Virus record (IMG/VR): IMGVR_UViG_3300036761_000480
Coordinates: 1 to 61,446 of that record
Origin: a virus
Length of the DNA stretch: 61,446 nucleotides
Strand: one strand, 5' to 3'
Shown: piece after piece, positions 30,206 to 38,101 of the stretch
Numbering within the stretch: the stretch's first letter is position 1
Layout: each line of letters begins with the position of its first letter
The notes under the pieces: generated by a model
Told to the model about the DNA's origin: nothing
The model's database searches: none
What the model saw: the letters and a program-made list of their open reading frames with translations, nothing else
Translations under genes and position numbers: made by a program

Positions 30206-32065
30206 TTATTTTATTTCACAATTATTTCCCGCGCATGCTAATTCTCCTGCAAGATTTGTATTATCATGTAATTCAATAACTTTAGTTAAATCAATATTAT
30301 GTAAGACGCTAACTAATCTCTCATATTCTTCCTTAGTACAATCAGTAAATGGAGGCTGTTTATACGATCCAGTATCATAAGGTAATACTGAAAGACCATT
30401 ATAATATTCCCTTGATGCCCACATCCATTCTCCCACAGCGTCCCATTCATTTTCTCTTAAACTAATAGTTGCTGAAACATTATGAGTATTCGATCCACTT
30501 CTATGTCCTGGTTTAATCCAATTTTGTGATATGAATTTAATTCTTTCCAGTAATTGGAATGGAGATTCTGTTCTCAATATAGAACCTTCAGGAGCTTTTT
30601 GAGGAACAGAAATAATTGCCGTGTCGTGTGGTCTGAAGAAATCATCTTCCAATAATTCTGGATGATATATACTTAAATAACTATATATTGGCTCATTCTT
30701 ACCTACACGAATTCTACGAATATAAAAAGAATTGTGCCATGCATGAACTCCACTTGAAGTTCCTAAAACTAAAGATGCTGTTCCACTTGGCTTAACAGTT
30801 GTTGTTCTTGCAGATTTATTTATACCAATTAAAGCGGATACTCGAATATTTTCATCTTTAACAATTTTAGCGGCGGCTTTCATATCAAAGTTTAATATTC
30901 TACCTGACCCAATACCTGTTAACGATACTCCAATCAATGCTTCTTTTTCTGTCGTCCTCTTCCATACCTCCCTTAGATAGTGAAAATCAGTATATCCTGC
31001 TTGTAATGTTCCAATAAAAGAGGCTACTCTAACTCTTTGATTTAAATCTTCCTGTGACTCTATATCTGAAACATTAACCTCACACAAATTACAGAATTGA
31101 TTGGATCTCAATGAGATTTCACAACATGGATTTGTTCCGTACTCTTTATCATTGGATAAATAAATTCCTGGTTCACCTGATCCTGAAGCCTCAATTCTTT
31201 TCCATAAATCCATAAAAAATTCTTTTGTTATTCGATGCCTCAAAAGAATCGCAGAATTATTTGACCTTCCTCTTTGAGGATTGGATTCCCACCATAAACC
31301 ATTCTTACATGATATCATTTCACTGTCGTCGGCGCTGAATAGAGATATCAGAGCTGCCCTTCTTATTCCACCCGCCAAAACCGCATCAGCAATGAAACAA
31401 ATAATATCATGAACTTCAATAGTTTCTAATTTTTCACCATCCTGTTTTGATTCAAGTATTTTACTAATGTTATGTACACAATCTTTTAAGGGTTGTGGAC
31501 CTGGCGCTTTTCCACCTGAAGTAACTAATAGAGCTCCTTTGGGCCTTATATCAGAATAATCAAAAACAGGAACGGACAAAGATAAACCAAAGTATGATTT
31601 TATTAAAACTTTTATGCAATCGGCCCATCCTTCAATATTATCACCTACTAAGTATCTTCTTGTTCTCGTTGGATTTGGCTTTCTAATTTCTGGTAATTTT
31701 TCCACATGATGTTTTTGTACGGAATACCCAACTCCTGTTCCTCCGAGAAGGAGAAACATTGTTTCAGAAAATGCATCAATATGGTCTATTGGTTGATACG
31801 CGCAATTATAAATTCTGTTTGGACTAATCTCAATAGGCTTACCTCCGAATTGTAATGACCTCATAGAGGGTAACGCTTTCTTATCATATACCATCTTATA
31901 AGCTTCGATGATCTCCTCCTTTAGTTTAGGATATTTTTTTATATGCATGTTCATATTCCTTGTGACTATTTCGTCCCAAGTTTCTCTTCTATTTAGAGCA
32001 GGAATATATTTTGCATATTTCATATAAACCGTTAAATCAGATAGTATTTTTTGTGATAAATCCAT
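30206..32065 (-). CDS. nrdJ: Class II adenosylcobalamin-dependent ribonucleotide reductase
   Basis: 619 residues, a monomeric NrdJ of the Lactobacillus leichmannii RTPR type (that enzyme is ~739 aa; phage forms are shorter). It reduces ribonucleotides to deoxyribonucleotides using vitamin B12, independent of oxygen. Cys88 (IYNCAYQP) and Cys325 (NQFCNLCEVN) fit the redox pair, and Cys314 in NPCCEISL fits the thiyl-radical Cys, 11 residues before its partner as in the reference enzyme. LLGGTGVGYSVQ (106-117) and TTTVKPSGTASLVLG-like segments are conserved. The C-terminal CAGNNCEIK tail is the shuttle dithiol. The gene is continuous, with no intein. It follows the C-terminal helicase half by about 60 nt. 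Confidence 0.93.
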   Translation of the reverse strand: MDLSQKILSDLTVYMKYAKYIPALNRRETWDEIVTRNMNMHIKKYPKLKEEIIEAYKMVYDKKALPSMRSLQFGGKPIEISPNRIYNCAYQPIDHIDAFSETMFLLLGGTGVGYSVQKHHVEKLPEIRKPNPTRTRRYLVGDNIEGWADCIKVLIKSYFGLSLSVPVFDYSDIRPKGALLVTSGGKAPGPQPLKDCVHNISKILESKQDGEKLETIEVHDIICFIADAVLAGGIRRAALISLFSADDSEMISCKNGLWWESNPQRGRSNNSAILLRHRITKEFFMDLWKRIEASGSGEPGIYLSNDKEYGTNPCCEISLRSNQFCNLCEVNVSDIESQEDLNQRVRVASFIGTLQAGYTDFHYLREVWKRTTEKEALIGVSLTGIGSGRILNFDMKAAAKIVKDENIRVSALIGINKSARTTTVKPSGTASLVLGTSSGVHAWHNSFYIRRIRVGKNEPIYSYLSIYHPELLEDDFFRPHDTAIISVPQKAPEGSILRTESPFQLLERIKFISQNWIKPGHRSGSNTHNVSATISLRENEWDAVGEWMWASREYYNGLSVLPYDTGSYKQPPFTDCTKEEYERLVSVLHNIDLTKVIELHDNTNLAGELACAGNNCEIK

Positions 32066-32125
32066 AAAATTATATATTTAATTTATTCTTTATTTTTTTC
32101 CGTTGTGCATTTCTCCTATGGTTCT

Positions 32126-32827
32126 CTACCCGCTATTTACCTCTATTTCTTCAACCTTATGCTTTTTTTGCTTAGATAATTCAGCAAGTCGGTGATTTTT
32201 TTCTTCTTGGGATAAATCGGATATTGTTGGACTCTTTACTTCCACAGTTCCTATCACACTGCCAAGTCCCACGCCTGGTGGAGGAGCCTCAACATGAATT
32301 GGTTCATCAAAATTATGATTAGGATGTATTTCGCCAGTAATTTCTTCCCTGATTTCTTCTTTTCTATGCTTCATTTCTTCTTTCTCTATTATAGATTTTT
32401 TATACACGTCTAAAATATGTTCTTTTTTCTGTATAGCTTTTTCTTCAGCATGGCCAAGAAGAGTATTTTGTGTATCAGTATCAATTTCGAGTAATTCGTT
32501 ATTAAATTTACAATTTCCAAAAACCACTCCATCTTTACCGATACGGCTTTTAAGTAATGTAACAGTTGCAAGATTATTTTCTTTCTGTTCAAGAGTTTTA
32601 GCAACTGAAATAACCACATGCCCGACTTGAGCTTTCTTAATATTACCGCCCATTTGATCAGCAGTAACGATTTCTGAAGACATTGATGAATTATGGGTAT
32701 ATATATCATTTGCATAAAACATTTCTGTATCTTCGACTGATATGTCAATAGTTTCTTCTTCACCAATTAACTCAATACTTATTATTTCATCCAATTTGAA
32801 ATCGTCTAAATTTAAATTATGCTTCAT
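32126..32827 (-). CDS. C-terminal half of gp41-like replicative helicase, with N-terminal C-intein
   Basis: 233 residues. Residues 1-46 are a C-intein (split Int-C): DEIISIELIGEEETIDISVE then DTEMFYANDIYTHN, the block F/G pattern with a terminal His-Asn, followed by Ser47 (+1). It closely resembles the C-intein of the gp41-1 split intein. Residues 47-120 continue the DnaB/gp41 RecA core (SSMSSEIVTADQMGG; VISVAKTLEQKENN; LLKSRIGKDGVVFGN). The final ~110 residues are charged, probably helical and specific to this phage. On its own the polypeptide lacks Walker A and cannot be a helicase; trans-splicing with the product of 34092-35420 should give a 539-residue enzyme (352 + 187). The start codon comes 1 nt after the stop of the homing endonuclease (TAACATG), suggesting coupled translation. 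Confidence 0.92.
   Translation of the reverse strand: MKHNLNLDDFKLDEIISIELIGEEETIDISVEDTEMFYANDIYTHNSSMSSEIVTADQMGGNIKKAQVGHVVISVAKTLEQKENNLATVTLLKSRIGKDGVVFGNCKFNNELLEIDTDTQNTLLGHAEEKAIQKKEHILDVYKKSIIEKEEMKHRKEEIREEITGEIHPNHNFDEPIHVEAPPPGVGLGSVIGTVEVKSPTISDLSQEEKNHRLAELSKQKKHKVEEIEVNSG
32690..32827 (-). other. C-intein (46 residues) of the split helicase intein
   Basis: Encodes MKHN...IYTHN. The AAT (Asn) codon is at 32690-32692 and the Ser+1 TCA codon at 32687-32689. The cleavage residues His-Asn and nucleophile Ser+1 are intact. About 46 residues is usual for naturally split gp41 C-inteins. Confidence 0.92.
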
Positions 32828-32828
32828 G

Positions 32829-34034
32829 TTAATTTTTTAAGAAATTAATACATTCATTTATTGTTTGTTCTTTATTTTTATGATATAAAATTTCATTGAT
32901 TCTTAGAATTTTATATCCTTTTAATTTTAAAAAATCATCTCTATTTTTATCAATTATTTTCTGCTTATTTGATGAATGCCAATACTCTCCATCAAATTCA
33001 ATTATTTTTTCATTATATTTAAAATCTACATTTATTATTGTTAAGTCATTTTTATAGGCATAAAAAACATATTCGTCATTTAATTCCGCAAAATAACAAT
33101 TTTCTTTATTTTCAAGACGTTCATATATATTCCAAAATAAATCTTGAGAAATTTTAGAATATTTAGTGCTAAAATAATTAATTTTCTTATTAATTAATTC
33201 TTGATATTTTATTATTCCATTGTCATTTCCATATTCTTTAATATAATATTCCTGTGATGATTTATACCTCAATTTGTCTCCCATACAATTATATCTTTTA
33301 TTTCCTTCTATTTCGCCATATCGTTCAATAAAAGAATTTAAACTTGTTTTACTCATACTTTCACAATACTCATTCCATAAAATTAATCCATTCTCTTTCC
33401 CATATGTCTCTAAATAATATTCAATTGATCTACGGTAACTTTGCTTTTCGTTTTTTATTATCCATCTTTTATACCCATCGTCAATTCCATATTTTTTCTG
33501 GTATTCTACTAATGTTAATCCATTACGATATGGTTTAATTTTTTTTCTCTTTTTCATCGTTTCAATTTTTTGATTCAATGTTTTTTCCCATTTTATTTTG
33601 CCCTCTTTTTCACCATATCTCTCAATCATATATTTTATCCCATAACTTTTTACTTTTTCATTTCTTTCTTTCCATTTTTTAATTCCTTCGTCCTCGCCAT
33701 AAAGCTCGATAAATTTTTTTTTATCCATTCTCGTTTTAGATATGTGACTTTTTCTTTTCTCATCCCATTTATCACCATAACGTATTTTACATGAATATTC
33801 ACTAACAACATCGTTTTTTATAGTAGTTGTAATGATTTTTAATCTATCTAACCAATTATCCTCAACTCCATAAAGAATAAAATCTCTGATGTTAACCAGT
33901 CTATTTCCAATATTATCAGTTTTATAATATTTTATAATTTTATAAACTTCGTTCATCTGATCATTTGTAATTTTATTTCTAATATCTCTGATCTTTTTAT
34001 AATTTAAAAAAACGTCTAATGATATTTTCCCCAT
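32829..34034 (-). CDS. Free-standing homing endonuclease (EDxHD/Vsr-like) between the helicase halves
   Basis: 401 residues. The C-terminal ~60 residues have the Vsr/PD-(D/E)xK-type core: KIIEFDGEYWHSS (Glu346, Asp348, His353), then IIDKNRDDFLKLKGYKILRIN (Asp362/Asp366/Asp367). This fits the EDxHD family first described in split-intein 'fractured genes'. The N-terminal ~290 residues hold about seven repeats of a Y-G-x-(D/E)-x-G-x-x-x-W/Y motif (ELYGEDEGIKKW, ERYGEKEGKIKW, KYGIDDGYKRW, TYGKENGLILW, RYGEIEGNKRY, EYGNDNGIIKY), probably DNA-recognition elements. The gene is very AT- and Lys/Ile/Tyr-rich, like the other mobile endonucleases here. It is presumed to spread the split insertion by cutting helicase genes without it; this is inferred from known cases. 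Confidence 0.88.
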   Translation of the reverse strand: MGKISLDVFLNYKKIRDIRNKITNDQMNEVYKIIKYYKTDNIGNRLVNIRDFILYGVEDNWLDRLKIITTTIKNDVVSEYSCKIRYGDKWDEKRKSHISKTRMDKKKFIELYGEDEGIKKWKERNEKVKSYGIKYMIERYGEKEGKIKWEKTLNQKIETMKKRKKIKPYRNGLTLVEYQKKYGIDDGYKRWIIKNEKQSYRRSIEYYLETYGKENGLILWNEYCESMSKTSLNSFIERYGEIEGNKRYNCMGDKLRYKSSQEYYIKEYGNDNGIIKYQELINKKINYFSTKYSKISQDLFWNIYERLENKENCYFAELNDEYVFYAYKNDLTIINVDFKYNEKIIEFDGEYWHSSNKQKIIDKNRDDFLKLKGYKILRINEILYHKNKEQTINECINFLKN

Positions 34035-34045
34035 AATATTTTTAT

Positions 34046-34055
34046 TATAAATATA
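34046..34055 (-). promoter_or_regulatory. Candidate promoter element TATATTTATA before the homing endonuclease
   Basis: The minus strand reads TATATTTATA 11 nt before the endonuclease ATG, in the 57-nt gap after the N-terminal helicase half. It may give the endonuclease and C-terminal half their own transcript. Confidence 0.35.
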
Positions 34056-34091
34056 CGCTTAAAATAAAAAATTAACATCAACACAAATATT

Positions 34092-35420
34092 TTATTTTTC
34101 CAACAATAAAACATCTCCAATAGATAATCCGCTTTCTATTGATTTTAATTGTTTATATTTCGTTGGGAAAAAATGTTTAGATGATACATTAATTTCCTTG
34201 CCTGACTTTGTTTTAATTTTATATACTGGTTGTTTCTCAATGGGAAATATGTAACTTATTTTTTTATATCCATTATGCGTTTTAATTAAATCACCTTTCA
34301 TTACATTTTTAATTTTAATTTGTCCTTTATCTATTATATCAACTAATGTATCAATCCCGACACATCTATTTCCTTGGGTTGCTGTCCATACAGCAATATT
34401 AAATTCATCGGTCATTGATTCGAGGCTTCTCATAATTGCCCCTTCACCTTTCCATTCTTCACCATTCATTGTTCCTTCGCTAGTAATACAATCAACATAA
34501 TCTAAAACCAATAGATCAATTTTAAGCCCCTCAGATTCTAACTTCCTAATTTTATTTCTAATATCATTAATAGAAAGAGTTCCAGATGGGTATTTAACAA
34601 GTTTAAGAAAATTTTTCTTCTGACTTTGCATATAGTCAATCATTCCAGCAATGTCATGCTTATGCTTAGGTTGTTCATCAGGTGTTATATGTGTCCAAAC
34701 TGCATAATGTTTTCTACGAATATCTCTCATATTGTCTTCAAAAAATATCTGTAAAACATTCGCTCCTGTATTATATGCTGAATTTGCAACTTTACTTAAC
34801 CATGTCGTTTTTCCAATACCTGTGGGCGAGAGTAAAATAGCTAATTCACCTTTTGCAATACCACCTTTAAGAAGATTATCAATACCCACAATTCCTGTTG
34901 GGAATGGTATTCTTGAATCTTCTTCCAGTGATTCTAACACACCTTCACTAATATCAACGACTTCATGTGTTGTGGTGCCAATTTGTAGAGCTTTTTGAAT
35001 TTTATCTTCAATTTTAGTATAATTTTCAAAATCTCCATTATCCATAATCTCCTCTGACTCTTTCAGTGCCCTTTTCAATACTTGCTGTCTGCAAAAATTG
35101 AGAGCTGTGAGCTTCACATACCCATTATCTTCTACTTCTTTGTCTCTGATAGCATATAATGTATCAAGATTTATTTTACTTGATGCACTAGTATTTTCTG
35201 CCAGTATTTTTTGTGATAAAGTCTCGTAATTGGGAATAGTTTTAAATGTCGTATAAAGCTCTTTGATGTTCTCCATAATATATTTGAAGTATGGACCATC
35301 GAAGTACTTACTATCGATTACATCAACTATTGTTACAGCGAACTTTTTATCCTCAATTATTGCTTTTAGTAGCGACTGTTGAAATGTCGTCCCCAAGTAT
35401 CCAAAATTCTTTTCGTTCAT
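34092..35420 (-). CDS. N-terminal half of gp41-like replicative helicase, with C-terminal N-intein
   Basis: 442 residues. Residues 1-150 form the helicase N-terminal helical domain; 165-352 begin the RecA-type core: Walker A SPTGIGKTT at 198-206, Walker B-like LLVLDYVDC near 305-313, and the sensor TATQGNR ending at 352. Residue 353 is Cys and starts a 90-residue N-intein (CVGIDTLVDIIDKG, block B GKEINVSSKHFFPT with its conserved His, ending SIGDVLLLEK). The insertion point, after TQGNR, is the same conserved motif occupied by gp41-1 type inteins. Without splicing the ATPase core is truncated before its last strands. It lies downstream of the exonuclease and 148-aa genes, in a gp41 position of a T4-like replication operon. 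Confidence 0.93.
   Translation of the reverse strand: MNEKNFGYLGTTFQQSLLKAIIEDKKFAVTIVDVIDSKYFDGPYFKYIMENIKELYTTFKTIPNYETLSQKILAENTSASSKINLDTLYAIRDKEVEDNGYVKLTALNFCRQQVLKRALKESEEIMDNGDFENYTKIEDKIQKALQIGTTTHEVVDISEGVLESLEEDSRIPFPTGIVGIDNLLKGGIAKGELAILLSPTGIGKTTWLSKVANSAYNTGANVLQIFFEDNMRDIRRKHYAVWTHITPDEQPKHKHDIAGMIDYMQSQKKNFLKLVKYPSGTLSINDIRNKIRKLESEGLKIDLLVLDYVDCITSEGTMNGEEWKGEGAIMRSLESMTDEFNIAVWTATQGNRCVGIDTLVDIIDKGQIKIKNVMKGDLIKTHNGYKKISYIFPIEKQPVYKIKTKSGKEINVSSKHFFPTKYKQLKSIESGLSIGDVLLLEK
34095..34364 (-). other. N-intein (90 residues) of the split helicase intein
   Basis: The Cys1 TGT codon is at 34362-34364 and the stop codon at 34092-34094. Blocks A (CVGIDTLVDI) and B (INVSSKHFFPT) are visible. 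No endonuclease domain is embedded; the endonuclease is the separate next gene. Confidence 0.92.
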
Positions 35421-35433
35421 ATATCTTTTGCTC

Positions 35434-35880
35434 CTATTTTATCTCATATTGTAGGTATCTGTTATCCAATACTTCAGATGATAAAACATTCGTTAAATCT
35501 GATAATATTCTTCTAACTTTTGGCCTAATATCCACAGCATATCTTGCTTTTGGATGATAAATATGAGCGGGAAATATCCTAGAAATAAATACATCTTCAC
35601 CCAATAATATTCTTAATAAAAAATATTCTTCATCGGGCCTGGCAGTAAATTCTTCATGATTGAAAGCAAGAAAAGATTTATGATCTTCGGTTAAATAATC
35701 CAATGTTTTTATTTTTAAATCTTCCGAAATTTCTTTACAAATTTCTTTTACGCACTCATATAAATTGAGTGAATTTTTGGTTTTTGGATTATAGTTTGGA
35801 ACACTAAAATATCTCTGAATAACTATATTTTTCTCTAGCGTCAGGAGAAATTCGAATTTATTAGGATCTTGGTATTGCAT
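35434..35880 (-). CDS. Hypothetical protein in the replication operon
   Basis: 148 residues, not recognised. It contains paired similar segments: VIQRYFSVPNYNPKTKNSLNLYE near residues 19-41 and FISRIFPAHIYHPKARYAVDIRP near 98-120, suggesting an internal duplication of a ~75-residue unit. No signal peptide, zinc site or membrane segment. It lies 13 nt before the helicase N-half and 4 nt after the exonuclease, so it is co-transcribed with replication genes. A replication-accessory role (for example helicase loading) is possible from position only; the sequence does not show it. Confidence 0.75.
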   Translation of the reverse strand: MQYQDPNKFEFLLTLEKNIVIQRYFSVPNYNPKTKNSLNLYECVKEICKEISEDLKIKTLDYLTEDHKSFLAFNHEEFTARPDEEYFLLRILLGEDVFISRIFPAHIYHPKARYAVDIRPKVRRILSDLTNVLSSEVLDNRYLQYEIK

Positions 35881-35884
35881 ATTT

Positions 35885-36895
35885 TTATCTTTTTATATTT
35901 GTATAACGTTTATTTTTTTCTTTTCTGGTTAATCTGAGGAATGGATTAAGAAATTTTATCCACGCATCATCTGATTTAGGAAGAACTTGAAATAATCCAT
36001 CTTCCATCATCATTTTCATTGTGTTCTTATATGACCTTCCTTCGGGGTCTAGGTTATCGGTTATCAACACCTTTATATTTTCCTTTGCTTCTTCGGTCAA
36101 TATCGGCTCATCCAAACTTACAATACTATTATTAACCTGGAAGAATTCTTCACCAAATACTCCACGTTTAGTAACCCCTGTTATGAGATTCTGTATAATT
36201 TTATTTTCCTTATCCTGTTCGAAAAGAAAATTAGTTTTATACCTAACATATTCCAAGGTCAAGGGTTGAGTTACAATTTCAGGAAACATCTCCTTTAATC
36301 TTTTAATTCCAAGATTTCGGATTCCCGCTATATTGTCAGAAGGGTCACCACACAACATTTTAACCAATTTGATATTTTCAATTAAAATCTCTTCGTGGTC
36401 ATAAACAAACGTATCTTTTGGCTTATATAATTTATGATGTGATGGGTTATAGAGTTGCGTTTTTTCGTTAACAAGTTGTGTTAGATCTCCATCAGACGAG
36501 AAAATGATTTTCTTTTCATCTGGGGTTATCTGGGTATAGTATGCAATGCAATCATCGGTCTCACAATATTTATATTCTCCCTGCCGAACATATACTTCTT
36601 CTAAATATTGTTTAATTCTCTGTCTTTGATAATTATAAGAATTGATTTCGTTCTCACTCTTTGGCTTTTTGGGGTTATCTTTGTAATAGGAATATATTTT
36701 TTTACGTGACAGAGATCCATCCTCTCCATCCCAAAAAACCACTATTTTATCAAGGTGATAATTTTCGAAAGATCTTCTTAGGGTATTGAGGAAATGATAT
36801 ATTCCCCCAATATGTTCACCCTTGTAGAAGTAATTTTTTACACCGAAGTACCCTATAGTCAGTAGGTTATCGCCGTCAACCAGTAAAGTGGTCAT
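35885..36895 (-). CDS. 5'-3' exonuclease / RNase H of the FEN family (T4 Rnh-like)
   Basis: 336 residues. FEN/PIN-like metal-binding motifs are present: LLVDGDNLL at the N-terminus, KIVVFWDGEDGSLSRKKIY (about 50-68), ETDDCIAYYTQ (about 111-121), IIFSSDGDLTQLVN (about 128-141) and MLCGDPSDNIAGIRNLGIKR (about 179-198), the last being the H3TH region. The T4 homologue removes RNA primers from Okazaki fragments. The C-terminal ~110 residues are less conserved. It lies between the OMP-like gene and the 148-aa gene, with the helicase downstream, consistent with a replication operon. Confidence 0.88.
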   Translation of the reverse strand: MTTLLVDGDNLLTIGYFGVKNYFYKGEHIGGIYHFLNTLRRSFENYHLDKIVVFWDGEDGSLSRKKIYSYYKDNPKKPKSENEINSYNYQRQRIKQYLEEVYVRQGEYKYCETDDCIAYYTQITPDEKKIIFSSDGDLTQLVNEKTQLYNPSHHKLYKPKDTFVYDHEEILIENIKLVKMLCGDPSDNIAGIRNLGIKRLKEMFPEIVTQPLTLEYVRYKTNFLFEQDKENKIIQNLITGVTKRGVFGEEFFQVNNSIVSLDEPILTEEAKENIKVLITDNLDPEGRSYKNTMKMMMEDGLFQVLPKSDDAWIKFLNPFLRLTRKEKNKRYTNIKR

Positions 36896-36917
36896 TCATA
36901 GAAATTATTCGTAAATA

Positions 36918-37373
36918 CTAGAAATTGTACTTGACACCCAATAAAACAAAAGGATTTTTTGTTCCTACATTGTATCCGCCACCGACATCAATAAATTTTA
37001 ATGCGCTTACTGTACCTGCAAATGATAATGAGGCATCGGGAGTGGCATTAACAAATACTAATGCGTTAAAACCAAAATTATTATATGGAGCACCGTTAAG
37101 ATCAATATAATGTTGATAACCGATACCCATACCAACGGAATTAAATGCCGTTGCGTTCCATTCTTTTGTAACACGATCATATGTTACTATTGTTGCAGCA
37201 ATTGAAACTGCTGGCCTAAATAACCACACGTTGGGATTTACAGCCGAAACTCCTTTAAGATAACTTTGAAATTGTTGTGGAGTAACAGGTTTAAAAAATC
37301 CATCCCACTTACTTTGTGAGAATCCCGAAATTGATATGACAACTAAGGCCAATAAAATTAATAGTTTCTTCAT
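36918..37373 (-). CDS. Secreted, outer-membrane-type small protein
   Basis: 151 residues. A clear signal peptide (MKKLLILLALVVISISGFSQ) with a predicted cut after FSQ, a pattern common in Bacteroidota. The mature ~131 residues alternate short beta-like segments with Gly/Asn turns (VGMGIGYQHYI, FGFNALVFVNATPDASLSF, VGTKNPFVLLGVKYNF) and end in Phe, as outer-membrane beta-barrels do. It resembles small host OMPs more than phage proteins. No lipobox Cys is seen. It stands within the replication region between the HNH gene and the exonuclease, 22 nt before the latter. Possible roles are altering the cell surface or blocking superinfection; this is speculation. Confidence 0.75.
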   Translation of the reverse strand: MKKLLILLALVVISISGFSQSKWDGFFKPVTPQQFQSYLKGVSAVNPNVWLFRPAVSIAATIVTYDRVTKEWNATAFNSVGMGIGYQHYIDLNGAPYNNFGFNALVFVNATPDASLSFAGTVSALKFIDVGGGYNVGTKNPFVLLGVKYNF

Positions 37374-37434
37374 GTTTTTTATTTTTAAATTTTATTTTTA
37401 TATATTATTAAAGATACATAAAATTTTCGAAAAA

Positions 37435-38100
37435 TCAAATGATTTTAGTAGATTTATGAATATTATCTAACCACCATAAAGGTTGAAGATTTGTGTAATG
37501 ACATAATTTATATAATTCATCTTCCGTTTTTGCTGAATCTAATGGCATCCTATGATCAATATGCCAACCAAATTGCCCGTGATTTTCCCAATTCATTCCA
37601 TCAGTAAATTGTTTTTCTAAATATTCCTTTAAATCTGATGGAGACATTCCAACAATTTCGAATGTCCTATTTCTTTTCGTTATATTAAGTTTTTTTAGAT
37701 ATTTATACATTCTGCCTCGTACATTATTAGTAATTTTATAAACTGGATCATCTTTTTGTCTTTCTTTTCTTCTCTCTCTTTTTCTTGGTTTATAATTTTT
37801 ACGATATTCTTTTCTTTTTTCTGGATTATTTTTATAAAAATTTTTATGATTTTCATTAATTTTTTCAGGATTTTCTAATCGATATTTTTTATACCTATTA
37901 TAAACCCATTCAGGATGTTTATGACACCAATCTCGTGTAAGTTTTAAACATTTTTGTGAGTTATTTTTTCTATATTTTTTACTTCTTTCATTATTACATG
38001 TACTACAAACACAAGAATATCCAGATTTACTCCTATTATTTTTAACAAAGTCATCTAATTCTTTTTCTAATCCACATTTACTGCAAATTTTTTGTAACAT
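37435..38100 (-). CDS. HNH homing endonuclease downstream of uvsX
   Basis: About 221 residues from the ATG at 38100 (MLQKICSKCGLEKEL). An upstream in-frame ATG at 38121 would overlap the end of uvsX by 20 nt and is less likely. The N-terminus has a four-Cys zinc ribbon (CSKCGLEKEL...CVCSTCNNER). A long basic helical linker follows, and the C-terminus has the HNH core WHIDHRMPLDSAKTEDELY then HYTNLQPLWWLDNIHKS. Free-standing HNH genes like this are common next to phage replication and nucleotide genes, where they spread by cutting uninserted relatives. The Lys/Arg/Tyr- and AT-rich composition matches the other mobile endonucleases here. Confidence 0.88.
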   Translation of the reverse strand: MLQKICSKCGLEKELDDFVKNNRSKSGYSCVCSTCNNERSKKYRKNNSQKCLKLTRDWCHKHPEWVYNRYKKYRLENPEKINENHKNFYKNNPEKRKEYRKNYKPRKRERRKERQKDDPVYKITNNVRGRMYKYLKKLNITKRNRTFEIVGMSPSDLKEYLEKQFTDGMNWENHGQFGWHIDHRMPLDSAKTEDELYKLCHYTNLQPLWWLDNIHKSTKII

Positions 38101-38101
38101 C

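Noticed and set aside
30206-32065. Split intein in nrdJ, as known for NrdJ-1
   Set aside because: The reductase frame is continuous from start to the C-terminal CxxxxC tail, with no intein blocks.
32080-32105. Tiny frame MHNGKK with a good AGGAG before it, ahead of nrdJ
   Set aside because: Six codons only; it could be a leader peptide, but nothing else supports it.
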